Shown here: positions 35,001 through 47,406 of the stretch, one piece after another
How positions within the stretch are numbered: position 1 is the stretch's first letter
How the letters are laid out: every line of letters starts with the position of its first letter
NCBI GenBank assembly: GCA_029207755.1
Contig: JARCOQ010000006.1
Span: forward strand, 70,158,093-70,222,092
Direction of reading: 5' to 3'
DNA: 64,000 nucleotides
DNA from: Chamaea fasciata
Lineage: Eukaryota; Chordata; Aves; Passeriformes; Sylviidae
Notes under the pieces: model-generated
Seen by the model: the letters and a program-made list of their open reading frames with translations, nothing else
Databases searched by the model: none
Told to the model about the DNA's origin: nothing
Program-made: the position numbers and the translations under genes

Positions 35001-36089
35001 TTGGGAACACTTCGGTGTAGGCTTCATCCAAACCCCATGAAATGGAAAAGGCATATGATGAATTTAGCAATGTGTGGTCAAGTCCCTGGAAGGATATTAA
35101 TCAAACTAATTCCAAACAGAACTGTGTCCGCCACAGTATTTCTGCTTTGAGGTCTCCAGTGTACTTTTTGTTCTTTCCTCTTAGAACTTTTATGCAATCT
35201 TCAAGTTTTCTGCAGCTTGTTTGTCTCAAAGCTGTTGTTGCAAAATTGTTTGCCAGAAAGGACACTGTCATCATTCACAGGACCTATTTTTAAATTCTGC
35301 CAAGATTCCTTAAGTGAGAATGTTATCCCAGAGAACTGTACATCCCAGAGATGCTGCAAAGCGACTTGGAGCTGAAACAATTGACCACATTCACTAAAGT
35401 GGCAGGGAGACCACAGGGAAACAGTGTAGTTACCTTCACTGGAATTTGGCCAGCGTCCCAGCTACCACTAATGCCTCTGCTCTTACAGGAATGTCCTGGG
35501 ATTTTCATTAATGTATAATTCAGCTTATAAAAACATGTGCCTGCTGCCTTATCCCCTGGAGCTACAGCAATTAAAGAATGCTGTTTAGACTGTGTAGTGG
35601 CTGGCTTTAGCAGGCACATTCCCTTCCTTTCTAGTTATTCCTGCTCCTCTCCTTCCTCCTCGCACTCCAGGATGCCAGGGTAAAGTTTCCAGTGCACTGT
35701 GTAAACAGCGTGAAGCAGGAATACGATTTTTCAATGCTTAAGGCTGAAGCTAAGAAAACGGAGAAGGCTGTGCACTGTTTGCACATGAAGGGCTCCTTGT
35801 ACCCGGATTCATCATCACCACATGTCTGTGACAATAACTCCAGAACCTGGCACCACATGCAAGAAGAGAGGAGGCCAGTGAGCCAAATGTCTTTCTCATG
35901 GTGCAGGACTAAGGGCTCATTTTGTCTCAGATATGAAACTGGAGTATGGAATCTTTGTAATCCAGTTCTTCCCTGACATTGAGGGCCTTTTGCTGCCGAG
36001 AGCCAAACACACTGCCCTTGTTAGTGGGAATCTCGGAGCTGTTTGTCCTGTCAGTTTATTTTCAATGACATTTTTGGAAACAGAAGAGC

Positions 36090-36130
36090 AGGAAAAAAAA
36101 AAAAAGGAAAAGAAAAAAAAAAGAGAGAAC
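36090..36130. repeat. A-rich purine tract
   Basis: Runs of A of about 13, 4 and 11 are interrupted by single or double G and followed by GAGAGA. Simple low-complexity sequence. Confidence 0.85.
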
Positions 36131-39100
36131 TGTGAGAAACCAGGAAAAGAGACCAAGCGGAGAAGGCGGGAAAGGAATGTGTGTGCTCAGTTTGTGTTTG
36201 CAATGTTTTTGTGGGACTTGTCCCTGGCACAATATGGTAAAACAACAACTTGAAACCCTTCCTCGAGAAAAGGGTTTACATGTCATCCTCGATGCAGGGC
36301 AAGGTGTAAATCCAAAGCACACAGGAAGGAGGAAGACAGCGGGCGATGTGCCTGGTGTTTTTACCTCATCCATCTCCGTGACACCTGACAGCTCCGGAAC
36401 CTTGGACCTGCCTCAACCTGAACTGCAGCTGAATTCATCTGTGTGTCTACTGCAGCTAAAAATAGTTTTGCCAAAAAGTGTTTGGCTTGGTGAATGAATA
36501 AGCTTGGCGATGCAGATATAAATTCCCCTCCCTAAAATGTCTGGATAAGACAGTTCCAAGCAGGATGTGGCTACTTCAGAAGATTCAGGCAAAGAGAGGG
36601 ATGGGTGCCGTGTGTGACTGTGAGAGTGGCTTTAGGGAGCACCTGTCCCTGTCACCCACATCTGAGGGGATTGTTTTAAAGGCAGAAGAGAACAAATGTC
36701 TTTCTTCTCACACCCTGACAGTTTTTGCCCAATTATGTCCATATCTGCAGTATAAAATTTAACAAGAAAGTTCCTGGAATGCTATGAAATGCCTTGCTAA
36801 TCACTAGCTAAGCCTGCTCTTACCATCTTAGTTTCCCAATTTGCTCCAGCATTCTCTTGGACTGGTGAAAAACCCTCCCATGCAGGTTAAAGACATTTTT
36901 TTCTCACACGTGGCCAGGGAATTTCAGAGGCTTTTGGGCAATAGTTCAAGATTCGGCACAGAGCACGGACACAATTAATTCAGTGCTTATTAACATGGAT
37001 GTTCAATAATTTTTAGCAGCATAAGGTGCTTTTAGGACAAACTCATAGGGAATGTGCTCTGAGCCACGAGGTGAATGATACTACCAGGAAAAAGAGACCT
37101 CAGAGATCATGTCTGGGAGAGTGGCAAGCATTGAAAGATAGCAGCCAGACAAACTGAAAGGCTCAGGATCCCTTTCTTCTTATTTTGTACGTAGGCAGAA
37201 GACTGCAGCACTTCCTGATGGGTCTGCCTGGGTTTTCAGAATTTAAACTGAGGGATAAGGTAAATACCACTTCTTAAACAGTTTATTCTTGTTTTCTCAC
37301 ACAATAAAATCTATTCAAGCATCTGCCCTTGAACCTTTCGGGTATTTTCTGTGGCTTAAGTGCAGCACTGCTCTATTTTCACAACACCAGTAACAATTGA
37401 AAAATTATTTCCGCTGAAGAATGAGTTCCACGGAAAAGCAGTCGTCCCCTGAACGTGGAGCAGCCGCGGGGTGGCAGCCGAGGACAGGGATAGTGACTGC
37501 AGGGACGAAGCCGCCAGGGTTGGGTATCTCCCTCCTAGGGAGATCCTACCTATTGCTCCATCTCTCTCCTGCCCTCAGGAAGACCAGGAAGCATTTCAAG
37601 ACACCCACACGGCCACAGCAAGAACAGGCGCGTCAGTTCCCGTGCTCTTTTTACTTCTACCTGGATAGCCTGCCACACGGAAATGCTTATTTTATAAAAC
37701 TAGCTGCTGCACTTGGATTTGTGGAGCTGCCCATCCCTGAAGATCTCAGAGGACGAGTCTTCCTTGGAGACAAAAGAGACTGGGAAGAAGCTGGCAGAGA
37801 GAAGGGGTGACAAGCTGATCTGTAGGCAAGGGAAAGGAATCTCCTGGGCTGTGAGCCTGGCATCTTTCATGGACACTAAATTCACTTGCGAAGACTTTTT
37901 AATAATTACAGAAGGCTGTAAAGAAAGGGTTTGCCAAGAGTGATGTGATGACAATGGCTTGGACCGTGACATTCCTCTTTTGTCCCGGCACCGTGGCTCT
38001 GAGCCGTGTGCTGTTGCCGTCTATTCTCTGGTCTGAGGGGAGCTCTGGCTGTGGCATTGTGCAGGGTGTGTGACCTGGCACTGAGTCAAGATGCTGGGGT
38101 GAGCCAGCCCAGCTCCTTCTGGAAAGTCCGTTAGCTTTTCCTTCTCATCCCTAGGGATGCCAGCAGTACTCTCCTGCCCTGAAGGACACCTCTCTGAATG
38201 TTGAACTGAGTTTTATTTGCTGTTGGCTGCTCTAAGCTTTGATCTTCAAAGAGTGACTAAAAATTTCGATGTCTGATTCTCATTAAAATGAGAGAGAAGT
38301 GCATCTGAGTGCATCTAAATCCCTTCAGCAGCTATTGAATCCTGGCAAGAGCTCTAGTCACTTCATCAAGCACAGCTCTGCTTCATCATCTGTTTTTATT
38401 TCCTCTCAGACACAGACTGTTTAGTGGTTAATGGTTTGTGTTATTGGGCTCAGGGAGGAAGAAGAGCGTGATAAAGAAGGGCAAAAGGCAAAAAGGGAAA
38501 TGATAGCATCATGAGGGAGAGGACAACCACAGCAAATAGAGGAGAATTAAAGCTGTGGAGACAAGTGAGAAACCAGAAATAATGATGCAAGGACGTCCAA
38601 GAGCACTTCCTCTTGGTTGTAGCAAAGAGAACATTGCTGTGAGAGAAAATGTCCCAGTGCTGGGAACGTGGATGGAATATTAAAGGTGAGGAGTCTGGTT
38701 TGGCATCAGTGCAGCGTGACCTCAGTCAGAGCAGAGAGTGTGGCTCCAGAACTGCTGTGTGGTGTTTTCTGGGACCCTGGAAAAGTTACATAAACATGGC
38801 TCCTGTTTTTAGTCCTCTCTAAGTTAGGAACAATACTTCCTGGTGTCTCCCCATGGTGTTGAAAGGTCAAATTAGCTAATGGAAGGAAAAGTTCTTGAGG
38901 ATGATTACTGCTGTTTTCATTACTGTCATTATTGCTATTTATAATAGGTATAATGAAAATGTTAATATTGGGGAAGGGAAATGAGGGGAAGAGAAGTGGC
39001 AAACATCAAAAGCAGTAACTGGCCATGCTGGGGCCAAGGATCTGTCTACAGGAAAGGTAAGAACTACCTGTTCCAGTAGCCAGAAAATCCCATCGTTTGA

Positions 39101-40070
39101 GATCCACCTAATTTATGGAATTACCTCATTGTAGGGTGGATTTTGTTGACATTTCTGCTTTGAATTCATGTGAACGATTCGCCAAGGCAGGAAGTTCACT
39201 GCTTAATCATGTGATGAAAAAAAATCCCCTTGACAACTGTACTTTGAGAGCTGCTGATTGTCTCCTTTCTCCTCCAAACTGATCCCAGGTGTGTACGTCT
39301 CAGCCGTATTCTCTTACCTGGGAATATTTTCCAGTCAGCCCAAAATGAGACAATACCAAGGGAGTATCCTGGAAGTTGGTCACCCTGTCAAACCTCAGGG
39401 CGTTACAGCAATATAGGTCATAAAAGCAAGTATAAAAAAAAGTAATACAAAAGTCTGGGAAAACTTGTTAAACATCCTGTAGAGAAGGACACATTGCCAT
39501 TTGTGCCTTGATTTTAGAATAAGCAGGAGATAAAAGCAGTGACTGAATTTCCTTCTATGGCTGTTCCTGTGACGCTAGGGTTGGCTTTCCCAAACCTTGA
39601 AAAGTTGTCCTTGGAGTAGGGAACAAATACAATTTTGCAGACACATTTCCAACTGGTCTGCTTTCCTAGACGGCAAGGGTGGCCAGGAGGAGGGGACGGA
39701 AGGTACAGAGGGTCATGCAGTGCACAGCAAAAGAATCTGCCAACAGCAAAAAGTGGTGACATGTTCCTGTACTGATCCATTTGCACTCGGTGCCAAAGGG
39801 GGCATTTTTGAGGTGGGCCAATTCTTGCACCTTTAACCTTTTTGTCCGTAGCATCCCACAGTTTGAGGGATACACTGCAACCACCAAGGGCTATTCGGGG
39901 ATGGCGTGTGTGCTCCGTACTACTGCCTGTGGGAAGGATTAGGCAACAACTAATGCCACTGACTGTATATCCTAAGACTCAGAGGGTTCAGGCAGTCCCT
40001 GAACAGTACCTAACCTCAGTTTTAGTAATTACAGCTGCTTCCACAGGCCCATCTCCATTTTTGAGGGATG

Positions 40071-40103
40071 CGTGGCACTGAGTGAGGAATACTCAGTGCC
40101 ACG
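40071..40103. repeat. Perfect 12-bp inverted repeat with 9-nt loop
   Basis: CGTGGCACTGAG (40071-40082) is followed by nine bases and then its exact reverse complement CTCAGTGCCACG (40092-40103). The stem is GC-balanced and could form a stable short hairpin. No transcript is implied. Confidence 0.85.
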
Positions 40104-43100
40104 GACTCCACAGATGTGATAGGAGTGCTCTCTCCTCTGCTGGGTGGCCACAAGTTTGATAGCCTCTTGCCTTGCTGTAATGGGCTCACTGTCAAAACGT
40201 TGTAGGAGCTGGGGTTTTAATTACTGAAACCTTGTGAGAAATGTGAGGAAGGACTGTAAGGTTGTGGGCAGGATGGCAAAGCAGGGTGATAAAAAGGAAT
40301 CCTTGGGTGTGTTTGGAGCAGAGCAGAAGATCTTTCCAGCAGACTCTTTGGCAAACAGCTATTTTTAACTCTCCCTTTGCAAAGCAAATATTAGCTCTCA
40401 GCCATGTGCAGCCACTGGCTTTGTGTGCTGTGGAGAGGGGTGAGCTGTATCAGCTACAACAGAGGAACAGGGAATGAGTTCTTGTAGCCCCTTGAGCTGA
40501 TAGCGGCCGATAATCGCCGCAGACCAAACAGGATCAAGTTAATGTGCTCCAGGCCCCAATATTTGTGTCACCCGGTGCTATGCCCTCTGTGGCACGCTTG
40601 GAATGGATTGTTTGCAAAAACCAAACAGCGAGCAGAGAAGTAAGGCTCTCTGATTCCCAGGAGCATGGGCAGGGTGTGTTCTGCAGGCTGGGATTGGAGC
40701 TGGAAGCAGGAAGAACAGGACGAAATAGTCCCTCAAAGGGCAACCACTGCTCTGCACCTGCACTGGCATCGATGTTCTGCAGCTGACCCAGGTGCACCTC
40801 GCTCCTTCCTTGCCTTGCCTGGTTGCTGTGGGATGTAAGCAACAGGAGGGAAAGGCGGGAAGAGGCATTGGTGATGGATTTATGCTGGCTGAGAACCAGC
40901 TGGCTTTGCCCTGTCCTGCAGCTGCCCTTCTCCCTGCCCCGAGGTTCGGTCCATATGTTGCCAACGTATAGCCGAGAGCTGATTTTGGTGCTGCCTCTCT
41001 GCTTGCTCATCACGGCCTTTCTACATCTGTTTTCCATCCCTCTGTTTGTCAAACCTGCCCACTGATCCTGGAGGGCAGGAATTGTCCATGAGGAGGTGTT
41101 TGTACTAAGCCTCTAAAAGCAGGACCTGATACGGCTCGAGGTGTTACCCGCAGCAAACACAGATTAGTTCCTTGTCTTGTATATATGGAGAGGGGTGGAG
41201 AAATTTTATTGTTAGTTTTGCCTCTTGTTACAGAAAAGATCCTGGACTCTTCCTGAAGGCCTGAATCAAAGCTGCATCAACATCTTTGTGCGTTAGTTGA
41301 AAGAAGATTTGATTTTCCCTGCTCCTTCTTCTTTTAAATGTAGAAATCTCTGTGGGAGCCCAACAGTTTTGTGCTTAAGAAGGTGGAAAATTATCTTAAG
41401 AGCTAAGCCTTCTTTCCTCCACTGACTTAGGAATTTAGAGTCACCAAGAGGAGTCAGACTCATCCAGGCATGTCTCCTTATCTCTTGGAGCCGAAGCCAG
41501 CAATCTGTTTCCCATTCACTTCTAGCCACTTTTTGCTGAGGGGCTGGCTGCTGAGATTAACCTTGCTCCCAGGACAGGAAACAATCTCGCAGGAAATGGA
41601 AAGGTGTGGAAGTGTTGGAGCCTGCGGGGCAGTCCTAGGAATGACCTTGAATCCTCGCCACTTGTCAGTAACTCGCATCCCCGCTCCTCCCATCCCCGCA
41701 GGGATCCCACTGGGGTATCTGCGGCTGCATTGCAGCTTTGCTGCCCCCAGTCACTGTACCATCTGTACCACTGCACTCACATCCTCACAGGTTCAGGCTG
41801 AGTGTGGGAGAAAATGCCTTCTTTGCCTGTGTTAAAGAACAGATTGACTTTGAAGTATTGGACAGGTTTCATAGCACTGCTAACCCTTCAAAACTGTGGA
41901 GTTCAACTTGTTCTTCCACTGAATAAAGTTCAGCCTCTCAAGGTGAAGTAATTCAATATGAACCTCGTATGATTACCTGGAATAAATTAGTCTGCACGCT
42001 ACTATGCTTTGTACTCGGGAGCAGAAATGTTATTGTAGAGCAATGCAGAACGTTATGAGAAAAAAATGCCTTCCTTGCTTAGCTGCAGCATAAAACAATA
42101 ACTAATTTGGAAACTCTGTCCTTCGCTTGGAGTAAAAGGCAATAGCTGAATTCGCTCAAGATGCATGTATGCACCAGGGATGGGGAAATCCAGCAGAGAC
42201 GTGGCTCCAGGGGGAGACCTTTGACTCAACTATTGCTTGATTGAATTGTCTTAACTGCTCTGTCACGCTGACACAGAGGTTGGGGACAATGGGGAGGAAT
42301 TTCTGTCTGCTGCATGTCACTGCCCCCCAGTTGTGACACGGCATTAAGGTTGAGCGAGGGGAGCAGCATATCCTCCGGAGACATTCAGCAGCTCTGCAAC
42401 TTTGTTTTTAGGTTTGAGAACCATCTCTGAACTCCACAGGGGATTAAAAATCTCCAACACAAAGCCCACATCAATTCAGCAACTCAGTGAGTTTTCTGAG
42501 CAAGCCAAACTACGCGTGCCCTGCTCTGCGCTGGGTGCAATGCACGACTGGTCTGGTGTGGCTCTGCTCCACCTCAGAGTGGACAGGTAAATGCAACATC
42601 CCAGTCTTCCAGTTTGAAGTTCCAGTCCGGCCACTGAAAAGTGACTAAAACCGTGGCTGTTGGATTTGCAATGAATGCAGTCAGAGTTTCTGGTGTAACC
42701 CTTTCCCTTGCATTGCACTGGTGATGATGATCTTGTGAAGAGATGAGCCCCAGATTCAACGGAAACGCATCTTGCCACTGGAAATAACGGAAATGGTTCC
42801 AGTAAAATACTTGAAAACAAGAGGTCTAAAGCAGAGAACGTTTTTCTGCAGTGCTGCTCCGGGGAAAGTCAGGGACTCCTTGCGTCAGAGAAAGCTCCCT
42901 CTCTCTATTCCTTCATGGGGCAAAATTTCTTCCTCTTTCACCCTGTCGGTTCCTATAAAATCTTTTCCAGCAGCTCAGGAGTTCTGAACAGCCACCTCCC
43001 GCAGTTCATATGTGATGCTTCTCTTCCCATCATTATAACACCTGACACGAAAAGGGCAGTAGTTTGTCCTTGCAGTTGCTGCTGCTTCCATCAACACCCT

Positions 43101-46100
43101 GCTGTGCTGGCTGGCTGTTTTTTCCAGGGCATCTCCAGGTGTCCCCCAGGTACTGTCCTAACCTGCTGCGTGGCTCTGCTCTCACCTGTGCAGCTGCAGA
43201 CAGTGTGCGCACATCTTTGCTTAATAACTCCTCTTTTTTTGTTGAGAAACTCTCGCAAGTAAGTTTGCAGCTTAGGAATCACATGTACCATTCATCACAG
43301 AAAGGACACAAAGATGGAATAATCCATCTTAAGAGCTGCAGAGAATTTGTTGTTAGAAGAGCTCCTAGAAGAAAGGGAAGAGAGGGATAAATGAAGAAAA
43401 CTTCTTTAAAATAATCAAGAAAGGCTCTCAGCCAGTGTTCTCCAAACCTACAGTAACCATAGTGAGCCAAACAAAAGGCAGTAGTAGTTAAGTCTTGTGT
43501 ATCCTTGGTGATCTGCTTAAGCAACTTCTTGCTTTTACAGTAAGCCAAAAAAAGGGGAAAGGCATGGGTTTGAAGTCTCCTGCAGGATCTATTGAGTGAC
43601 AAGAAGCCTCCTCTTATGCAAGAAAATGGCCTGGAATGTTCATGCAAAGCAGGACCAGGGGTGGCCTTCGGGATTTTCCGCAAAGGGCAGTGGGCATGGA
43701 AGGCTTTACTGCAGAAAAGACAATGGCAGGACTGGAGTTTGTGTCAGCCCGAGGAGACTGTGGAGCCCTTTGGAAGTGGGCGTGTTTTAGGAGAGGCCAG
43801 CTCGGCAGGGAGCTCCTTGTCCTCTCCTTCCAAAAGAACCTGACAGAATTGGCTAGATGGGTTTGTGGTAAACAGGAGAAAGAAAGGTGTGTGGGATATG
43901 CTGGAATCACGGAAGTTTGATGGGATTTCATAAGAAGTAGGAACCATCCTAATGATGGGTGGTGGAACACCCTCTGGAAAGAGATACTTCCCTGTTGCAT
44001 GTTTCTAATTGGCACGGACTCTTCCTAGGGCCAGGGCCTGGCAGCTGGGGATTTGCAGAGACATCTGGAATAAGAGCCATGATCTGGGTCATCACCACCC
44101 ACACATAAGCGCTCACATGTTAATTAGACAGGACAGAGCAAGGTAGAACAATTGTGTCCGTTTCCAGGAGGGAAATTGAGGCGTGGAAAACAAGAGTCTT
44201 TATGCCGTTGACATGTTTTGCTGTACAGATGCTCCTGCAGATTTCAAGGAGTGGTTCTCCCCTCCTGGCACTGCCTGGGCTCTGTTCACAGCACCTGTAG
44301 TAAGACCAGCCACTGAATCCAGCCCTCGTGCAGTGAAGCAGGTGTTCATTTCAACAGGTTACCTGCATGTTGAGCTTTGTTTGCCTTGTTGATAATTGTT
44401 ACACTGTGACAGAGCTTTGTGCAGCTTTGTGCAGAGCTTTATAGCGCAGCTTCTTTTGTTTGCATCACTCAATCCTTCCCATGCACCACTCCTTAAACAC
44501 AAATATTTTCTGAGGCATACAAAGAGGGAGAATGGACATGGAGCATTTGAGCTTTGCTTTGGGAGACAGGGCCTTGTTTCTGGACTTTTGATGGAATCTT
44601 CTGAGTCTTCTTGCCTTTTTTGCTTCTCTGAGCAATAGTACCGGGTCACAGGCCTGTTGTGAATGTCTTCTTCCAGGAACTTTCAGGAATTTGTATCCAG
44701 GTAACCCCAGCTGGATAGATGACAGATGAGAATGCTAACAGGTTAGTAACAGATGAGAGAACTGTGCCAACAATAAAACGTAAGTCCACATCTCCATTTA
44801 TATTCTAAGTCTGTAAGGAATACAGGTTTGGTGCTGCCATCAAAAGCTTCCAAAGGCAGAATGTGGGTCTGGTTTTAGGTATTGAACAGTTTAAGTACAC
44901 AGGAGCAAAGCAACTCACTTTAAGCCTCCGGAGGAACTTGCAGATGCTAAGAAATTTTCCTTTAAGGCATCATTTTCTCTGGTATTGTGGCTGGCTGCTT
45001 GGCCTTGCAGGCTGCAGTTTAAGAGCCTTGGCAGAGGGATAAGCTGGAATGCGTCAGAATTTGAAGAAAGATCTCTTTCAGAGCAGTTAATAACGTTATC
45101 AGCAGTATCAGAAGTATTGCAGGGTTTAGTCTTCCCTGACAGTGTTTGATTTCACGTTATTTATAAAGGTGAACGTGGAAGAATCCAGATGTCCATTTTC
45201 ACTGAAAAAGGAGAAAAAGAAAGGTCTAGCCCATGTAGTTGCAAAGAGAACCTTAAAACAGCGTTCCTGTAAAGTGAAAAACCACAAATGTATAATTACA
45301 ATTGGAATTGTTAGATGATAAAGCACAGGTCACGATTCTGTTGATTTTTGTAAGGTTAGGGTTCATCCAGGCACAAGTTAATACAAACGCTTCTGATGAG
45401 TATCTCAGCTTTTGAAGTAGCTGGTATTTGTTACAAAACATATTTTTCCAAGCAGGACTTTTCTCCAGTATATGTGCTGTAACATTAAACAAAAACAAAC
45501 AGAAAATCCCTTCTGTTGACTATATCACAAGTTCATCTAACCCCTAGTACCCCACTATTGTATTTCATTGAAATGATACCCACCTGCTCTGCTTTACAGC
45601 AGCAATAAACTGCAGCAATACTGCATTTTTCGTTTGTTATTTATTTATACTGGCAGCAAGGGCTAATGTTTCATCTCTCACCCTTCCTGGTAATTGTGAT
45701 ACCAGGCTCTTTATGGGAAGGCTCATTCCTGTGGTTTTATCCATTCTTAAGGAGAAAAGAAAAAACTCATTCATCAGTGGAATGACTTCCTGGTAAGATG
45801 AATGACAATGATTTTTACCTCCCTTTGTAGGGGGTTTGGAGAATTTATTGGCTGATGTTTGGGGAAGTCAGATTTTACATTTTAGAAGGTACCTGGGCTG
45901 GAATTCCTTGGTTTAGAGGACCAGACCGGCTTTGCCTGTGAGAAATCACCATTCGACACCGAAGCTAATGCCCTGGTGAAAACCTGGGCAGTGTGTCTGC
46001 ATGTGCTGAGTTACATGTCTGGGGCACGGCTCAATTACACACTGCTTGGCGTGACTTGAAATAAAAGCACCTTCCAGAAGTATGTGTGCAATTTCACCGC

Positions 46101-47251
46101 CCCGAAAATCGCACCCCTGCAAATAGCTGCCCGTCCTGCCTGCATCCGAGGCGGAATCCAATCCAGACACATCTCTTTGAGGCAGCAGGATGTCTGGGAA
46201 GGTGAGTGCCTGAAGGAAGCGCTTATACTTCTGCTGGGCCAGGAGATCTTACACAGGAGTGTGGGTCCCGTGACATCTGCTAACACAGGTCACAGCCTCT
46301 GTTGAGCAGGGACTGCTGGGTGCTTTGAATAGCAGATTTTGTGGTGGCAAGTTTTGCAGTCAAAGTAATTATCAGTTGCACTTGGAGCCCGTGGCACTCC
46401 CGAGTCTCCTGGAACTCGGGATTTGCAGTGCCTAACCTGGCCTCTGCTATGCTAGTGTATGCCTTTGCAGACAGTGCTTTAGTGCACAAGGCTGCAATTC
46501 AGAGATCCTGGGCCAGATTTTCTTGTCCTCTGCCTTGTCACTGACTTCTTTCCAGTCGTGGCGTATTTCTGCTGGCACACAGAGGGGAGTCACTACTCCT
46601 TGTACATGATGGGCCATGCAAAGCAGAGGGAAGTGCCCTAGGACTCTGCTTCTAGCCTTGCCACTACATAGCCTGGAGCAGGCTGCTTACTTTCTCATAA
46701 AGTACAAATAATCATCTACTTTCTTTATATCCCTAGCTGAAAAACCCTACAGAGATGCTGAGCTTCATTAACTACCTGCACCTGAGTGCTCCTGCTTTGC
46801 TGCTGGCCAGTAGGAAAGAAGCTGTTGTTCATCAGGCATCTGGATCTCAAAGGGGAGCTTGAACAAAAAAAATCACATCCAGGCTCTCCTAATCCTGGCT
46901 CTGCCTTTGGGCTGGTGCCTGGGTATTCTTATCCCGAGGCCTTCCATGGCTGTTTTGCTGGTGTTTACTGCTTCCAAATACCAAAGACTTTTCAGGCTTT
47001 TTCTAAACAGCGTTTCTTGGCAGAACTCTTCTGACTGCTGATTCCAAGCTCCCATCTATTTGAAACATAGGGGTGGCAAGCACGGACCTTTGAGTGAGCT
47101 GACTGGCAAAGGGAGACCAGGTTTTTTTAATCCAAGAGCAGATTTTGGGGCTGGTAGATCAATCCTTCCAACAGAAACACACGCTCAGCTCTGCAGGTAA
47201 AAGCCAAACCACGTCAGGCATGTCTCACCTTCTTCCCTCTCTCCTGTGCAG

Positions 47252-47406
47252 ATCGAAGAGGGAGGGAAGGCAGATTCTCTGCCTTCCAAGCTGCGGGCTG
47301 GCGATGAAGTGGTGAACATCAACGAGGTGGAGCTGAGCAGCTCCAGGAGAGAGGCCATCTCCCTGGTGAAAGGCTCCTACAAGAAGCTGAAGCTTGTCGT
47401 CCGCAG
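47252..47406 (+). CDS. SHROOM3: SHROOM3 second coding exon (C-terminal half of PDZ domain)
   Basis: The acceptor is TTCTTCCCTCTCTCCTGTGCAG and the donor is CGCAG|GTAGGC. The 155-nt exon runs from phase 0 to phase 2. It reads [20 protein letters not shown], then [20 protein letters not shown] and [11 protein letters not shown]. These complete the PDZ fold begun in the exon at 15.2 kb, including the GDEV strand and the helix before VKGSYK. Spliced, the two exons give about 106 residues, with the PDZ spanning roughly residues 25-106. Human SHROOM3 has EEGGKAD, LQAGDEVVHINEVTLSSSRK and LVKGSYK at the same places, which rules out SHROOM2 and SHROOM4. The following exon must supply one base to complete an AG-N arginine or serine codon; it lies beyond the window. 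Confidence 0.96.

Larger units (their letters stand above)
29056..47251. other. SHROOM3 intron 1, last part
   Basis: This is 18 kb of unique intronic DNA with no recognised exon, RNA gene or mobile element. A mixed A-rich/purine-rich tract lies at 36090-36130. A perfect 12-bp hairpin lies at 40071-40103. The longest open frame (40534-41052, minus, 172 codons) has no splice support or similarity. Confidence 0.6.

Noticed and set aside
40534..41052. Minus-strand open frame of 172 codons in SHROOM3 intron 1
   Set aside because: No similarity recognised, and overlapping frames of similar length on both strands suggest simple lack of stops in moderately GC-rich DNA.
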